Assembly: GCA_023375785.1 (NCBI GenBank)
Contig: SZWC01006844.1
Location: 32,201-96,200 of the forward strand
From: Penium margaritaceum
Taxonomy: Eukaryota > Streptophyta > Zygnematophyceae > Desmidiales > Peniaceae
DNA: 64,000 nt
Reading direction: 5' to 3'
Shown: positions 47,701 to 60,400 of the stretch, in pieces
How positions within the stretch are numbered: position 1 is the stretch's first letter
Layout of the letters: each line of letters opens with the position of its first letter
The notes under the pieces: model-generated
Seen by the model: only the letters and a program-made list of their open reading frames with translations
What the model was told of the DNA's origin: nothing
The model's database searches: none
Made by a program: the position numbers and the translations under genes

Positions 47701-48736
47701 GCACTCAGGCGCACTCAGGCGCATTCATGCGCACTCAGGCGTAATCAGGCGCACTCAAGCGCAGTCAAGCGCACTCAGGCACACTGAGGTGTAGTCATGC
47801 GCAGTCAGGCGCACTCAGGCACAGTCACACACAGTCAGGCGCAGTCAGGCGCACTTAGGGGCACTCAGGCGCACTCAGGCAAACTCAGGCGCACTCAAGC
47901 GCACTCAGGTGCACTCAGGCGCACCCAGGTGCCCTCACGCGCACTCAGGCACACTCAGGCGCACTCAGGCGCACTCAGGTGCACTCAGGCGCACTAAGGC
48001 GTACTCAGGCACACTCGGGCGCTCTTATGCGCAATAAGGCGCAGTCAGGCGCAATCAGGCGCAGACAGGCGCAGTCAGGTGCAGTCAGGTAAAGTCAGGT
48101 GCAGTCAGGCACAGTGAGGCGCACTTAGGGGCACTCAGGCGCACTCAGGGGCACTCAGGCGCACTCAGGCTCACTCAGGCGCTCTCAAGCGCACTCACGC
48201 GCACTTAGACATACTGAGGCGTAGTCAGGCGCAGTCAGGCGCAGCCAAGCGCAGTCAGGTGCACTCAGGCACACTGATGCGCACTCAGGCGCACTCAGGC
48301 GTACTCAAACGCACTCAGGCGCACTCAGGCGTACTCAAACGCACTCAGGCGCACACAAGCGCACTCAGGCGCACTCAGGTGCACTTACATGCACTCAGGC
48401 GTACTCAGGCGTACTCAGGCGTACTCAGGCGCACTCAGGCGCACTCAGGCGTTGTCAGGCGCAGTCAGGCGCAGTCAGGCATAGTCAAGCGTACTCAAGC
48501 TTAGTCGGGCGCAGTCAGGCGTAGTCAGACGCTACCCAGGCGCACTCAGGCACACTCAGGCGCATTGAGGCACAGTCAGGCGCATTCAGGCGCATTCAGG
48601 CGTACTCAGGCACACTGAGGCACACGCACGTGCACGCAGGCACAATCAAGCGCCCTCAGGCGCAGTCAGGCGCACTCAGGCGCACTCAAGCGAACTCAAG
48701 TGAACTCAGGCGCACTTAGGGGCATTCAGTGCCTGA
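44744..48736 (-). repeat. 10-bp satellite array, right arm part 2
   Basis: About 400 flipped decamers between two elements, beginning with the target duplication CAGTC. An 11-bp unit GGCGCAACTCAG is at about 47137-47148 and a GCTACCCAGG marker at 48531. No gene is visible. Confidence 0.95.
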
Positions 48737-50077
48737 GTCAAAGCTGTCCGATCCGACAATGGTGGCGAGTTTGTGAATCAGACGCTCACCACCTTCTATG
48801 AAGCTCATGGAATCCAGCAACAATGGACAGTCCCTCATACGCCTGAGTAGAATGGCCGTGCCGAGGGAATGAATCGCACCCTGCTTGAAAAGGCGTGCTC
48901 CATGCTCCATGCTGCAGGTCTGCCCACCGGTCTCTGGGCAGAGGCTGTTAACACGGCCGGATATCTCCTCAACCGTCTTCCCTGCAAACGTCTTCACAAC
49001 CACTGCACACCGTATGAAAGCTGGCATGGTCGCCCCCCAAATGTTGGCCATCTGAAAGTTTTTGGGAGCACGGCCTATGCCTGGGTCCAACCAGGTGCTC
49101 GGGACAAATTGGGCTCACATACCCAGAAGGGCATCTTGGTGGGATATGCAGACAACAGCCAGGCCTATCGCATCTGGGATCCAGTGGCCAAATGCATTGT
49201 TCGGAATCGGAGTGCCACTTTTGATGAAACTCTGACTGATCGGGCCGCCTTCTCCTCCCGCCCTCTGCAGCTCCACATCATCTCCATGGACCCCGAACCT
49301 CTTCTTCCTTCTCAGCACCCTGTTGACTTTGGTCCTGATGAGCACGCTGGCATCATCCCTCCTATTGTTCCTGCAGCTGACCGCCCTGTGGTGCCTCCAC
49401 CTGCGTCACCTCCGCTGCCACCTCCACCACAACCCTCAGCGCCTCGATTCTCCCGCAACTGGCCCAAGGACTACGATCCCACGGCTCCACCACGCCGCTC
49501 CTCGCGCCGCGCCAACCTCAAGGCTCTCACTGCGGTTGTTTCCCATGGGGCTGCCCCTGCTCTTCCAGCTCCACCCTCCTCTCCTCCCGTTCCCCCTGAT
49601 CCTCCCGTTCCTCCTGAGTCTCCCTCCTTCGACTATGCTTTTGTCACCCCCGTGGTGGACCCAGTCAGCTACAAAGATGCCATGTCTCGTCCCGACTCTG
49701 CTGATTGGCATTCCGTAGCTGTCAGCGAGTTTGAGCAACTACAGAAGCAACAGACCTGGACTCTGGTTGATCTCCCACCAGGTGCCCCCGTTGTTACGTG
49801 TAAGTGGATCTTCAAACGCAAGCTTGATGAGCATGGTCTTCCCGACAGATACAAGGCTTGCCTTGTGGCGCGTGTGTACAGTCAAGTTCAAGGTGTCAAC
49901 TACAGCAACATTTTTGCCCCAGTTGCCAAGTACAGCTCCATCCGCATCATCCTTGCTCTGGCGGCCCACGAGAATTGGTTGTTTCATCAGATGGATGTTA
50001 AATCCGCCTTTCTCAACTGGGAACTTGATGAAGAAGTTTTCATGACTCAACCTGAGGGCTTTGTCCAGCCGGGGGGG
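48737..50077 (+). pseudogene. pol: copia integrase-RT polyprotein, first part
   Basis: The integrase core starts at RSDNGGEF (Asp codon 48755) and reaches the catalytic Glu in NGRAEGMNR (48863), a standard D-35-E spacing. Between them a TAG at 48848-48850 replaces the usual Gln. The integrase C-terminal domain (HLKVFGSTAYAWV, GILVGYADNSQAYRIWD, ATFDE) follows. Next is a long Pro-rich linker, then reverse transcriptase with WTLVDLPPG, CKWIFKRKLDEHG and QMDVKSAFLNWELDEEVFM (catalytic Asp codon 49994). The frame is lost at a run of seven G (50071-50077), and RT continues in another frame. The N-terminal half of integrase and everything before it is missing. Confidence 0.92.
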
Positions 50078-50847
50078 AGAACAAGGTATGTCAGCTGCTC
50101 AAAGCCCTCTACGGCCTCAAGCAGGCGCCCAGGCAATGGAACAAACGCATTCATGAGTTTTTCCTCAGTCAAAACCTCAAGCGCCTGCACTCTGACCACT
50201 CGGTTTACTATAAGGACGGCCTACACAACCTGGGTGTGATTCTCTATGTCGACGACCTGATTCTGTTTGGCCGATCCCTCTCCATCATCACCGAGTTCAA
50301 GCAGACACTCTCTGCCACATTTGAGATGAGTGATGAAGGTCCTCTACGCTTCTACCTGGGCATACAGATTCACCACAGTCGCAGCCCACCTGAAATCACC
50401 CTATCACAGAGCACCTACATCACGCGCATGGCCGACAAGTTCAACCTGGGCCAGCCGCATCCTACCAGCACGCCACTGGCAGTCGACCACGGCCTCACAA
50501 AGCCAGTGACCAGTGAGATGCTGGAAGATCCAAGTGAGGCCAAACTGTATCCCAGCCTCGTCGGATCCCTGATGTATGCAAGTGTGGGAACTCGACCTGA
50601 CCTCTCATTGACTGTTGGACTACTCAGCCAAGGATGCAAAAATCCAACAACAGATCATGTGACAGCAGCCAAACGTAGCATTCGCTACCTCAAGTGCAAT
50701 GCTGAACAAAAGATCAAGTATCAACCACAGAGCTGCTTTCGTCTCATCGGTTTCTGTGACGCAGATCTGTCCGGTGACAAGAGCACCAGCAATTCTACGT
50801 CTAGTTATGTTTCTGTGCTAAGTGGTAGACCTGTCTCCTGGCGATAA
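50078..50847 (+). pseudogene. pol: copia RT C-terminal half and RNase H start
   Basis: After the poly-G frameshift, reverse transcriptase goes on with a LLKALYGLKQAPRQW block and the catalytic YVDD (50245-50256), then LRFYLGIQI. RNase H begins with GFCDADLSGDKSTSNSTSSY and reaches SGRPVSWR. A TAA at 50845-50847 next to a run of eight A cuts it there. In intact copia RNase H the next block is KKQ followed by a TEAEY-type motif. That motif is not visible, so about the last third of RNase H is damaged or deleted. Confidence 0.9.
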
Positions 50848-50980
50848 AAAAAACAGTCAGTGGTGAAGCAGTAGCCTGAGCGGAGCTCTGGCAGGAGGCT
50901 GACGTGGCATCTCGAAAGGAGCAAACAGAGAACAGAGTACCGGACTACCAGTCCGATTGATATGGAGGAAAGACAGTGCG
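50848..50980 (+). pseudogene. Degenerate RNase H tail
   Basis: Between the RNase H stop and the polypurine tract, short fragments read like a KKQ-type continuation, but stops and likely deletions interrupt every frame. No intact motif can be assigned. Confidence 0.5.
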
Positions 50981-50983
50981 GAC

Positions 50984-50997
50984 AAGTGGGGGGGGGA
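50984..50997 (+). other. Polypurine tract
   Basis: An AAG T GGGGGGGGA stretch directly precedes the TGTGGC start of the 3' LTR. Confidence 0.7.
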
Positions 50998-51072
50998 TGT
51001 GGCATCGATAAATATCGATGACACAGAAACTCGGAGGCCATCCGATCCAAGATCAACGGCGCACGACCAATG

Positions 51073-51079
51073 TATAAAT
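51073..51079 (+). promoter_or_regulatory. LTR TATA box
   Basis: TATAAAT inside the 3' LTR, 75 bases from its start and about 180 bases before AATAAA (51255-51260). The order TATA then polyadenylation signal fits a U3-R layout. Confidence 0.55.
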
Positions 51080-51254
51080 GGCATGTACTGGATCACATCG
51101 AACGACACCAAAGAACAGCACTATTCAGGTCTCACCGAAGAACCAGTGTGACCGGGACCCAAGTACACACAACGAAGACGGCAGGTGCCGGCGGCAGACG
51201 GCAGAACCGTGGCTGCGGAGAGAGACGCACAGGAAGTGAAGGCAAGCGAAGCAG

Positions 51255-51260
51255 AATAAA
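51255..51260 (+). terminator. LTR polyadenylation signal
   Basis: AATAAA, followed by AAGCAGAGC. It lies in the expected part of the LTR, downstream of the TATA box. Confidence 0.5.
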
Positions 51261-51481
51261 AAGCAGAGCTGATCCCATTTTCATCATCCTTTTGAGGACT
51301 AGATGTCAGTAGCATCTGTACCCAGGAGTTAGTAGATTCTGATGAAGGAAGTTCATTTCTCTATCGCTGGTTGAGCAGATCTGGATGTGAGCGCCTGTGT
51401 TGATCTGCTCTGGTTCTGACCGATTGGTTTGCGCTATCCAGACAGTTTTCTTGTGGAATTAAACGATCTCCAATTCAAACA

Positions 51482-54400
51482 CACTCAGGCACAGTCAGGT
51501 GCAGTCAGGCGCAGTCAGGCGCAGTCAGGCGCAGTCAGGCATAGTCAGGCGCAGTCAAGCGTACTCAGGCGCACTCATCCGCACTCACGCGCACTCAGGC
51601 GCAGTCAGGCGTACTCAGGCGCACTCACGCGCACTCAGGCTCACTCAGGCACTCTCAGGCGCACTCTGGCGCACTCAAGCGCACTCAGGCGCAGTCAGGC
51701 ACAGTCAGGCGCCATCAGGCACACTCAGGCGCACTCACAAGCATTCAGGCGCAATCAGGTGCACTCAGGTGCACTCAGGCATGCTCAACCGCACTCAGGC
51801 GTACTCAGGCGCACTCAGGAACACTCAGGAGCACTCAGGCGCACTCAGGCGCACTCAGGTGTACTCAGGCGAACTCAGGCGCATTCAGGCGCACTCAAGC
51901 GCAGTCAGGCGCAGTCAGGCGCAGTCACGCGCAGTCAGGCACAGTCAGGCCCAGTCACGGGCAGCCAGGCGCAGTCAGGCGCAGACACACGTAGTCTGGC
52001 GCGGTCAGGCGCAGTCAGACGAAGTCAGGCGTAGTCAGGCACAGTCAGGCGCAGTCAGGCGCACTCAGGGGAACTCAGGGGCACTCAGGCGCACTCAGGC
52101 GCACTCAGGCGCATTCAGACACGCTCAGGCGGACTCAGGCGTACTCAGGAGCACTCAGGCGCACTCAGGGGCTCTCAGGCGCACTCAGGCGCACTCAGGC
52201 ACATTCAGGCGCAGACAAGCACATTTATGCCCAGTCAGGCGCAGTCAGGCGCAGTCAAGCGGAATCAGGCGCAGTCAGGCCCAGTCAGGCGCACTCAGGC
52301 GCACTCAGGCGCACTCAGGCGCACTCAGGCGCAATCAAGCACAGTCAGGCGCACTCAGGTGCACTCAGGCCAACTCAGGGGCACTCAGGCACACTCAGGC
52401 GCAGTCAGGCATAGTCACACGCAGTCAGGCGCAGTGAGGCGCAGTTAGGCATAGTCAGGTACAGTCACCCGCAGATAGGCACAGTCAGGCGTAGTCAGGC
52501 GCAATGAAGGCACACTCATGCACATTGAGGAGCACTCAGGCGCACTCCGGTGAACTCAGGCACACTCAGGCGCACTCAGGTGTACTCAGGCCCACGCAGG
52601 CGCACGCAGGCACACTCAGGCGCACTCAGGCGCAATCAGGCACACTCAGGCCCACTCACGTGCAGTCAGGCGCAGTCAAGCGCGATCAGTCGGAGTCAGA
52701 CGCAGTCAGGCGCAGTCAGGCACACTCAGGGGCAGTCAGGCGCAGTTAGGCGCAGTCAGGTACAGTCAGGCGCAGTCAGGTGCAGTCAGGCGCATTCAGG
52801 CACAGTCAGGCGCAGTCAGGCGCAGTCCAGCAGTCAGGTGCAGTCAGGCGCAGTCAGGCGCAATCAAGCACAGACTGGCGCAGTCAGGCGCTGTCAGGCA
52901 CAGTCAGGCGCAGTCAGGCGCAATCAGGCGCAGTCAGGCGCAGTCAGGCCCTGTCAGGCGTAGTCAGGCGCAGTCAACGCAGTCAGGCGCAGTCAGGCGC
53001 ACTCAGGCGCACTCAGGCACATTCACGGGCATTCAGGTGCAGTCAAGCACACTCAGGCACACTCAGGCACACTCAGGCGCACTCAGGCTCACTCAGGCAT
53101 TCTCAAGCGCACTCTGGTGCACTCAGGAGTACTCAGGCGCAGTCAGGCGCAGTCAGGCGCCGTCAGGGGGACTCAGGAGCACTCAGGTGCATTCAGGTGC
53201 GATCAGGCGCACTCAAGCGCACTCAGGCGCACTCAAGCATACAGAGGCGCACTCAAGCTTACTCAGGTGTACTCAGGTGCACTCAGGCACACTCAGGCGC
53301 ACTCAAGCCCACTCAGATGCACTCAGGTGCACTCAGGCGCACTCAGGTACACTCAAGCGCAGTCAGGCGTAGTCAGGCGCAATAAGGCGCAGTCATGCAC
53401 AGTCAAGCTCAGTCATGTGCAGTTAGGCACAGTCAGGCTCAGTCTGGCGCAGTCAGGCACACTCAGGTGCATTCAGGCGCACTCAGGCACACTCAGGCGC
53501 ACTCACGTGCACTCAGGCGCACTCAGGCGTAGTCAGGCGCAGTCAGACGTAGACAGGCACAGTGAGGCCTAGTCACGCCCAGTCAGGCGCAATCAGGCGC
53601 AGTCAGGCGTAGTCACGCGCAGTCAGGCGCAGTCAGACGCAGTCAGGCGTAGTCAACCACAGTTAGGCGCAGTCAGGCGCAGTCAGGGGCATTCAGGGGC
53701 ACTCAGGCACACTCAGGCGCACTCAAGCGCACTCATGTGCACTCAAGCGTATTCAGGCGCACTCAGGCGCACTGAGGTGCTCTCAGGCGCAGTCAGGCAC
53801 ACTGATGCGCATTCAAGCGCAAACAGACGCAGTCATGCGCAGTGACGCGCTGTCAGGCGGAGTCTGGCACAGTCAGGCGCAGTCAGGCGCAATCAGGCGC
53901 AGTCAGGCAGAGTCAGGCGCAGTCAGGCGAAGTCAGGCTCAGTCAGGTGCACTCAGGCGCACTCACGCGCACTCTAGCGCACTCTGGCGCACTCAGGCGC
54001 ACTCAGATGCACTCAGGCGTACTCAGGCGCACTCAGGCGCACTCAGGCGCACTCAGGCGCAGTCAGGCGCAGTCAGGTGCAGTCAGGCACAATCACACGG
54101 AGTGAGGCGCAGTCAGGCACACTCAGGCGCACTCAGGGGCACTCAGGCACACTCAGGCGGACACAGGCGCACTCATGCGCAGTCAGAGCACTCAGGCACA
54201 CTCTGGCGCACTCAGGCGTCCTCAGGCGCACTCAGGCGCACTCAGGCACACACAAGAGCACTCTGGCGCACTCAGGCACAGTCAGGCACATATAGGCGCA
54301 GTCAGGCGCAGTCAGGTGCAGTCAGGCGCAGTCAAGCGCAATCAAGCGCTGTCAGACGCAGTCAGGCGCAGTCAGGCGCAGTCAGGCACAGTCAGGGCCA

Positions 54401-57400
54401 CTCAGGGGCACGTAGTCGCTCTCAGGCGCACTCAGGTGCACTCAGGCGCACTCAGGCGCATTCAAGCGCACTCAGGCGGACTCAAGCGCACTCAATCACA
54501 CTCAGGTGCACTCAGGCGCTCTTAGGCATACTCAGGCTCATTCAGGCGCACTTAGGCGCAGTCAGGCGCAGTCAGGCGAAGTCAGGCGCAGTCAAGCACA
54601 CTCAGGCGCACTCAGGCGCACTCAGGCGTACTGAGGCGCACTCACGCACACTCAGGCGCACTCAGGCGCATTGAGGCACACTCACGCGCACTCAGGCGCA
54701 CTAAAGCGCACTAAGGAGCAGTCAGGCCCAGTCAGGCGTAATCAGGCAAAGTGAGGCACAGTCAAGCGCAGTCAAGCGCAGTCAGGCGCAGTCAGGCGCA
54801 GTTAGGCGCAACTCAGGTGCACTCGGGCGCACTCAGGAGCACTCAGGCGAACTCAAGTGCACTCAGGCGCACTCAGGTGCACGCAGGTGCATGCAGGCGC
54901 ACGCAGGCACACTCAGGCGCAATTAGGCACACTCAGGCGCACTCAGGCGCATTCAGGCGCAGTCACGCGCAGTCAGGCACAGTCCGGCGCAGTCAGGTGT
55001 AGTAAGGCGCAGTCAGGTGCAGTCAGGTGCAGTCAGGCGCACTTAGGCGCAGTCAGGTACAGTAAGGCGCAGTCAAGCACAGTCAAGCGGAATCAGGCGC
55101 ACTCAGGCGCAGTCGGGCGCACTCAGGCGCACTCAGGCGCACTTAGGTGCACTCAGGCACACTCAGGTGTACTCAAGCGCACTCAGGTGCACTTAGGCGC
55201 AGTCAGGCGAAGTCATGGGCAGTCAGGAGCAGTCAGGCACAATCAGGCAAAGTCAGGCGCAGTCAGGCGCAATCGGGTGCAGTCAGGCGTAGTCAGGCCC
55301 AGTCAGGCGCAGACAGGCGCAGTCAGGCGTAGTCAGGCGAAGTCAGGCGCAGTCAGGCGCAGTCAGGCACAGTCAGGCGCATTCAGGTGCACTCAGGCAC
55401 ACTCAGGCGCACTCAGGGACATTCATGCGCACTCAGGCATAATCAGGCGCACTCAAGCGCAGTCATGCGCAGTCAGGCGTACTCAGGCACAGTCATACAT
55501 AGTGAGGTGCAGTCAAGCGCACTCAGGCGCACTTAGGGGCACTCAGGCGCACTCAGGCAAACTCAGACGCACTCAGGCGCACTCAGGCGCACCCAGGCGC
55601 ACTCAGGTGCCCTCACGCCCACTCAGGCGCACTCAGGCGCACTCAGGCACACTCAGGCGCATTCACGCGCACTCAAGTGCACTCGTGCGCACTCAGGTGC
55701 AAACAGGCGCACTCAGGCGCTCTCAAGCCCACTCACGCGCACTTAGACACACTGAGGCGTACTCAGGCACAGTCAGGCGGAAACAAGCGCGGTCATGCGC
55801 ATTCAGGCGCACTGAGGGGCACTCAGGCGCACGCAGGCATACTCAAATGCACTCAGGTGCACTCAAGCGCACTCAGGCGCACACAGGCACATTTAGGCGC
55901 ACTCAGGCATACTCAGGCGTACTCAGGCGCACTCAGGCGCACTCAGGCGCACTCAGGCACAGTCAGGCGCAGTCAGGCACAGTCGGGCACATCCACGCGT
56001 AGGCAAGCGTAGTCGGGCGCAGTCAGGCTTAGTCAGACGCTACCCAGGCGCACTCAGGCACACTCGGGCGCACTCAGGCACACTCAGGCGCACTCAGGCG
56101 CACTAAGGTGCACTCAGGCGCACTCAGGCGCACGCACGCGCACGCAGGCGCAATCAGGCGCACTCAGGGGCACTCAGGCCCACTGAAGCGAACTTAAGCT
56201 CACTCAGGCGCACTCAGGGGAATTCAGGTGCACTGTGGCACACTCAGACGCACTCAGGTACACTCAGGCGTGGTCAGGCGTAGTCAGGCGCAGTTAGGCG
56301 CAGTCAGGCGCAGTCAGGCACAGCTACGCGCAGTCAGGCGCAGTCAGGCGCAGTCAGGCACAATCAGACGCACTCAGGCGCAGTCAGGGGCACTCAGGCG
56401 CACTCAAGCGCACTCAAGCCCACTCAGGTGCACTCAGGCACATTCACGCACACTCAGGCACACGCAGGCGCAATCAGGCGCATTCAGGCGCACTAAGGCA
56501 CACTTAGGCGCACTGAGGCGCACTCAGGCGCACTCAGGCACACACAAGCGCACTCAGGCACACTCAGACGCACTCAGGCACACTCAGGCGCACTCAGGCG
56601 CACTCAGGCACACTCAGGCGCACTCAGCCGCACTCAGCCGCAGTCAGGCGCAGTCAGGCGCAGCCTGGCACAATCAGGCGCACACAGGCGCAGTCAGGCG
56701 TAGTCAGGCGCAGTCAGGCGCAGACAGGCGCACTCAAGCGCAGTCAGGCGCAATCAGGTAAAGCCAGGCATAGTCAGGCGCAGTTAGGCCCAGTCAGGCG
56801 CAGTCAGGCGCAGTCAGGCATAGTCAGGTGCAGTCAGGCGCAGTCAGGCGCAGTCAGGCGCAATCAGGCGTAGTCAGGCGCAGTCAAGCGCACTCAGGCG
56901 CACTCAGGCGCAGTCATGCGCACTTAGGCGCAGTCAGGCACACTCAGGCGCACTCAGGCGCACTCACGTGCACTCGGGCTCACTCAGGCACTCTCAGGCG
57001 CATTCTGGGGCACTCAGACGCACTCAGGCGCAGTCAGGCGCAGTCAGGCGCCGTGAGGCGCACTCAGGCACACTCACGCACATTCAGGCGCAATCAGGCG
57101 CACTCAGGCGCACTCAGGCGCACTCAGGCATACTCAGGCGCACTCATGCGTACTCAGGCGCACTAAGGTGCACTCAGGCACACTCAGGTGCACTCATGCG
57201 CACTCAGGTGTACTCAGGCACACTCAGGCGCACTCAGGCCCACTCAAGCGCAGTCAGGCATAGTCAGGCACAGTCACGCGCAGTCAGGCACAATCAGGCC
57301 CAGTCACGCGAAGTCAGGCGCAGTCAGGCGCAGTCACGCGTAGTCTGGCGCAGTCAGGCGCACTCAGACTAGTTAGGCGTAGTCAAGCACAGTCAGGCGC

Positions 57401-60400
57401 AGTCAGGCGCAGTCGGGGCAACTCAGGGGCACTCAGGCACACTCAAGCGCACTCAGGCGCACTCAGGTGCACTCAGGCGCATTTAGACGCACTCAAGCGG
57501 ACTCAGGCGTACTCAGGCACACTCAGGCGCACTCAGGTGCAGTCAGGCGTAGTCAAGCCCAGTCAGGCGCAGAAAGGCGCAGTCAGGCGCAGTCAGGCGA
57601 AGTCAGGCGCAGTCAGGCGCAGTCAGGCACAGTCAGGCGCAGTCAGGCGTAGTCAGGCGCAGTCAGGCACAGTCAGGCGCATTCAGGTGCACTCAGGCAC
57701 ACTCAGGCACACTCAGGCACATTCATATGCACTCAGGCGTAATCAGGCGCACTCAGGCGTAGTCATGCGCAGTCAGGCGTACTCAGGCACAGTCATACAT
57801 AGTGAGGTGCGGTCAGGCGCACTCAGGCGCAATTAGGGGCACTCAGGCGCACTCAGGCAAACTCAGGCGCACTCAGGCGCACTCAGGGGTACCCAGGCGC
57901 ACTCAGGTGCCCTCACGCCCACTCAGGCGCACTCAGGCGCACTCAGGCACACTCGGGCGCATTCACGCGCACTCAAGTGCACTCATGCGCGCTCAGGTGC
58001 ACTCAGGCGCACTCAGGCGCTCTCAAGCGCACTCACGCGCACTTAGACACACTGAGGCGTAGTCAGGCGCAGTCACGCGGAAACAAGCGCAGTCATGCGC
58101 AGTCAAGCGCATTGAGGGGCACTCAGGTGCACTCAGGCGTACTCAAATGCACTCAGGTGCACTCAAGCGCACTCAGGCACACTCAGGCACATTTAGGCGC
58201 ACTCAGGCATACTCAGGCGTACTCAGGCGCACTCAGGCGCACTCAGGCGCACTCAGGCGCAGTCAGGCGCAGTCAGGCGCCGTCGGGCACATCCAGGCGT
58301 AGTCAAGCGTAGTCAGGCGCAGTCAGGCGTAGTCAGACGCTACCCAGGCGTACTCAGGCACACTCAGGCGCACTCAGGCACACTCAGGCGCACTCAGGCG
58401 CACTAAGGTGCACTCAGGCGCACTCAGGCACACGCACACGCACGCAGGCGCACTCAGGCGCACTCAGGCCCACTCAAGCGAAATCAAGCACACTCAGGCG
58501 CACTCAGGAGAATTCAGGTGCACTGTGGCACACTCAGACGCACTCAGGCGCACTCAGGCGTGGTCAGGCGTAGTCAGGCGCAGTTAGGCGCAGTCAAGTG
58601 CAGTCAGGCACAGCTACGCGCAGTCAGGCGCAGTCAGGCGCAGTCAGGCACAATCACACGCACTCAGGCGCAGTCAGGGGCACTCAGGCGCACTCAAGCG
58701 CACTCAAGCCCACTCAGGTGCACTCAGGCGCATTCACGCACACTCAGGCACACACAGGCGCACTCAGGCGCATTCAGGCGCACTAAGGCACACTTAGGCG
58801 CACTGAGGCGCACTCAGGCGCACTCAGACGCACACAAGCGCACTCAGGCTTACTCAGACGCACTCAGGCACACTCAGGCACACTCAGGCGCACTCAGGCA
58901 CACTCAGGCGCACTCAGGCGCACTCAGGCGCAGTCAGGCGCAGTCAGGCGCAGCCTGGCACAGTCAGGCGCACACAGGCGCAGTCAGGCGTAGTCAGGCG
59001 CAGTCAGGCGCAGACAGGCGCAGTCAAGCGCAGTCAGGCGCAATCAGGCACAGTCAGGCATAGTCAGGCGCAGTCAGGCCCAGTCAGGCACAGTCAGGCG
59101 CAGTCAGGCACAGTCAGGTGCAGTCAGGCGCAGTCAGGCGCAGTCAGGCGCAGTCAGGCGTAGTCAGGCGCAGTCAAGCGCACTCAGGCGCACTCAGGCG
59201 CAGTCACGCGCACTTAGGCGCAGTTAGGCCCACTCAGGCGCACTCAAGCGCACTCACGTGCACTCGGGCTCACTCAGGCACTCTCAGGCGCACTCTGGGA
59301 CACTCAGACGCACTCAGGCGCAGTCAGGCGCAGTAAGGCGCCGTCAGGCGCACTCAGGCACACTCACGCGCATTCAGGCGCAATCAGGCGAACTCAGGCG
59401 CACTCAGGCGCACTCAGGCATACCCAAGCACACTCATGCGTACTCAGGCGCACTAAGGCGCACTCAGGCACACTCAGGTGCACTCAGGCGCACTCAGGTG
59501 TACTCAGGCGCACTCAGGCGCACTCAGGCCCACTCAAGTGCAGTCAGGCATAGTCAGGCACAGTCATGCGCAGTCAGGCACAATCAGGCCCAGTCACGCG
59601 AAGTCAGGCGCAGTGAGGCGCAGTCTCGCATAGTCTGGCGCAGTCAGGCGCAGTCAGACTAGTTAGGCGTAGTCAAGCACAATCAGGCGCAGTCAGGCAC
59701 AGTCAGGGCAACTCAAGGGCACTCAGGCGCACTCAAGCGCACTCAGGCGCACTCAGGTGCACTCAGGCACATTTAGACGCACTCAAGCGGACTCAGGCGT
59801 ACTCAGGCGCACTCAGGCGCACTCAGGCGCTCTCAGGCGCACTTAGGCACACTCAGGCACATTCAGGCGCAGACAAGCGTAGTCATGCGCAGTCAGGCGC
59901 AGTCAGGCACAGTCAGGCAGAGTCAGGCGCAGTCAGGCGCAGTCAGGCGCACTCAGGCGTACTCAGGCGTACTAAGGCGCACTCAGGCGCACTCAAGCGC
60001 ACTCAGGCGCACTCAGGCCAACTCAAGGGCACTCAGGCATACTCAGGCGCAGTCAGGATAGTCACGTGCAGTCAGGCGCAGTGAGGCGCAGTTCAGCATA
60101 GTCAAGCACAGTCACGTGCAGTCAGGCGCAGTCAGGTGCAACGCAGGCGCACTCAGGCGCACTCAAGAGCACTCAAGCACACTCCGGCGAACTTGGGCAT
60201 ACTCAGGCGCACTCAGGCGCACTCAGGCGCACTCAGGCGCACGCAGCAGCACGCAGGCACACTCAGGCACACTCAGGCGCAATCAGGCACACTCAGGCCC
60301 ACTCAGGCGCAGTCAGGCGCAGTCAGGCAAGATCAGTCGCAGTCAGGCGCAGTCAGGCGAAGTCAGGGACAGTCAGGCGCAGTCAGGCGCAATTAGGCAC

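Larger units (their letters stand above)
48737..51481 (+). mobile_element. 5'-truncated Ty1/copia element
   Basis: The element begins abruptly inside the integrase core and ends with an intact-looking 3' LTR. It has no 5' LTR, primer site, gag or protease, and no target duplication. At the left junction, TGCCTGAG (48730-48737) is a satellite unit in the orientation opposite to the local array. Integrase then reverse transcriptase is the Ty1/copia order. It differs in sequence from the 39911-44743 element and is a separate family. Confidence 0.9.
50998..51481 (+). repeat. 3' LTR of the truncated copia element
   Basis: 484 bp, from TGTGGCATCG to TTCAAACA. The polypurine tract before it and the satellite after it define the edges. 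There is a perfect 8-bp palindrome CATCGATA-AA-TATCGATG at 51003-51020. A TATAAAT box is at 51073-51079 and AATAAA at 51255-51260. The LTR is unlike the other two families. Confidence 0.82.

Noticed and set aside
19886-51481. The 48737 element as the autonomous partner of the 19886 element
   Set aside because: LTR starts and lengths differ (TGTGGC, 484 bp versus TGTCGG, 985 bp); no shared ends seen.
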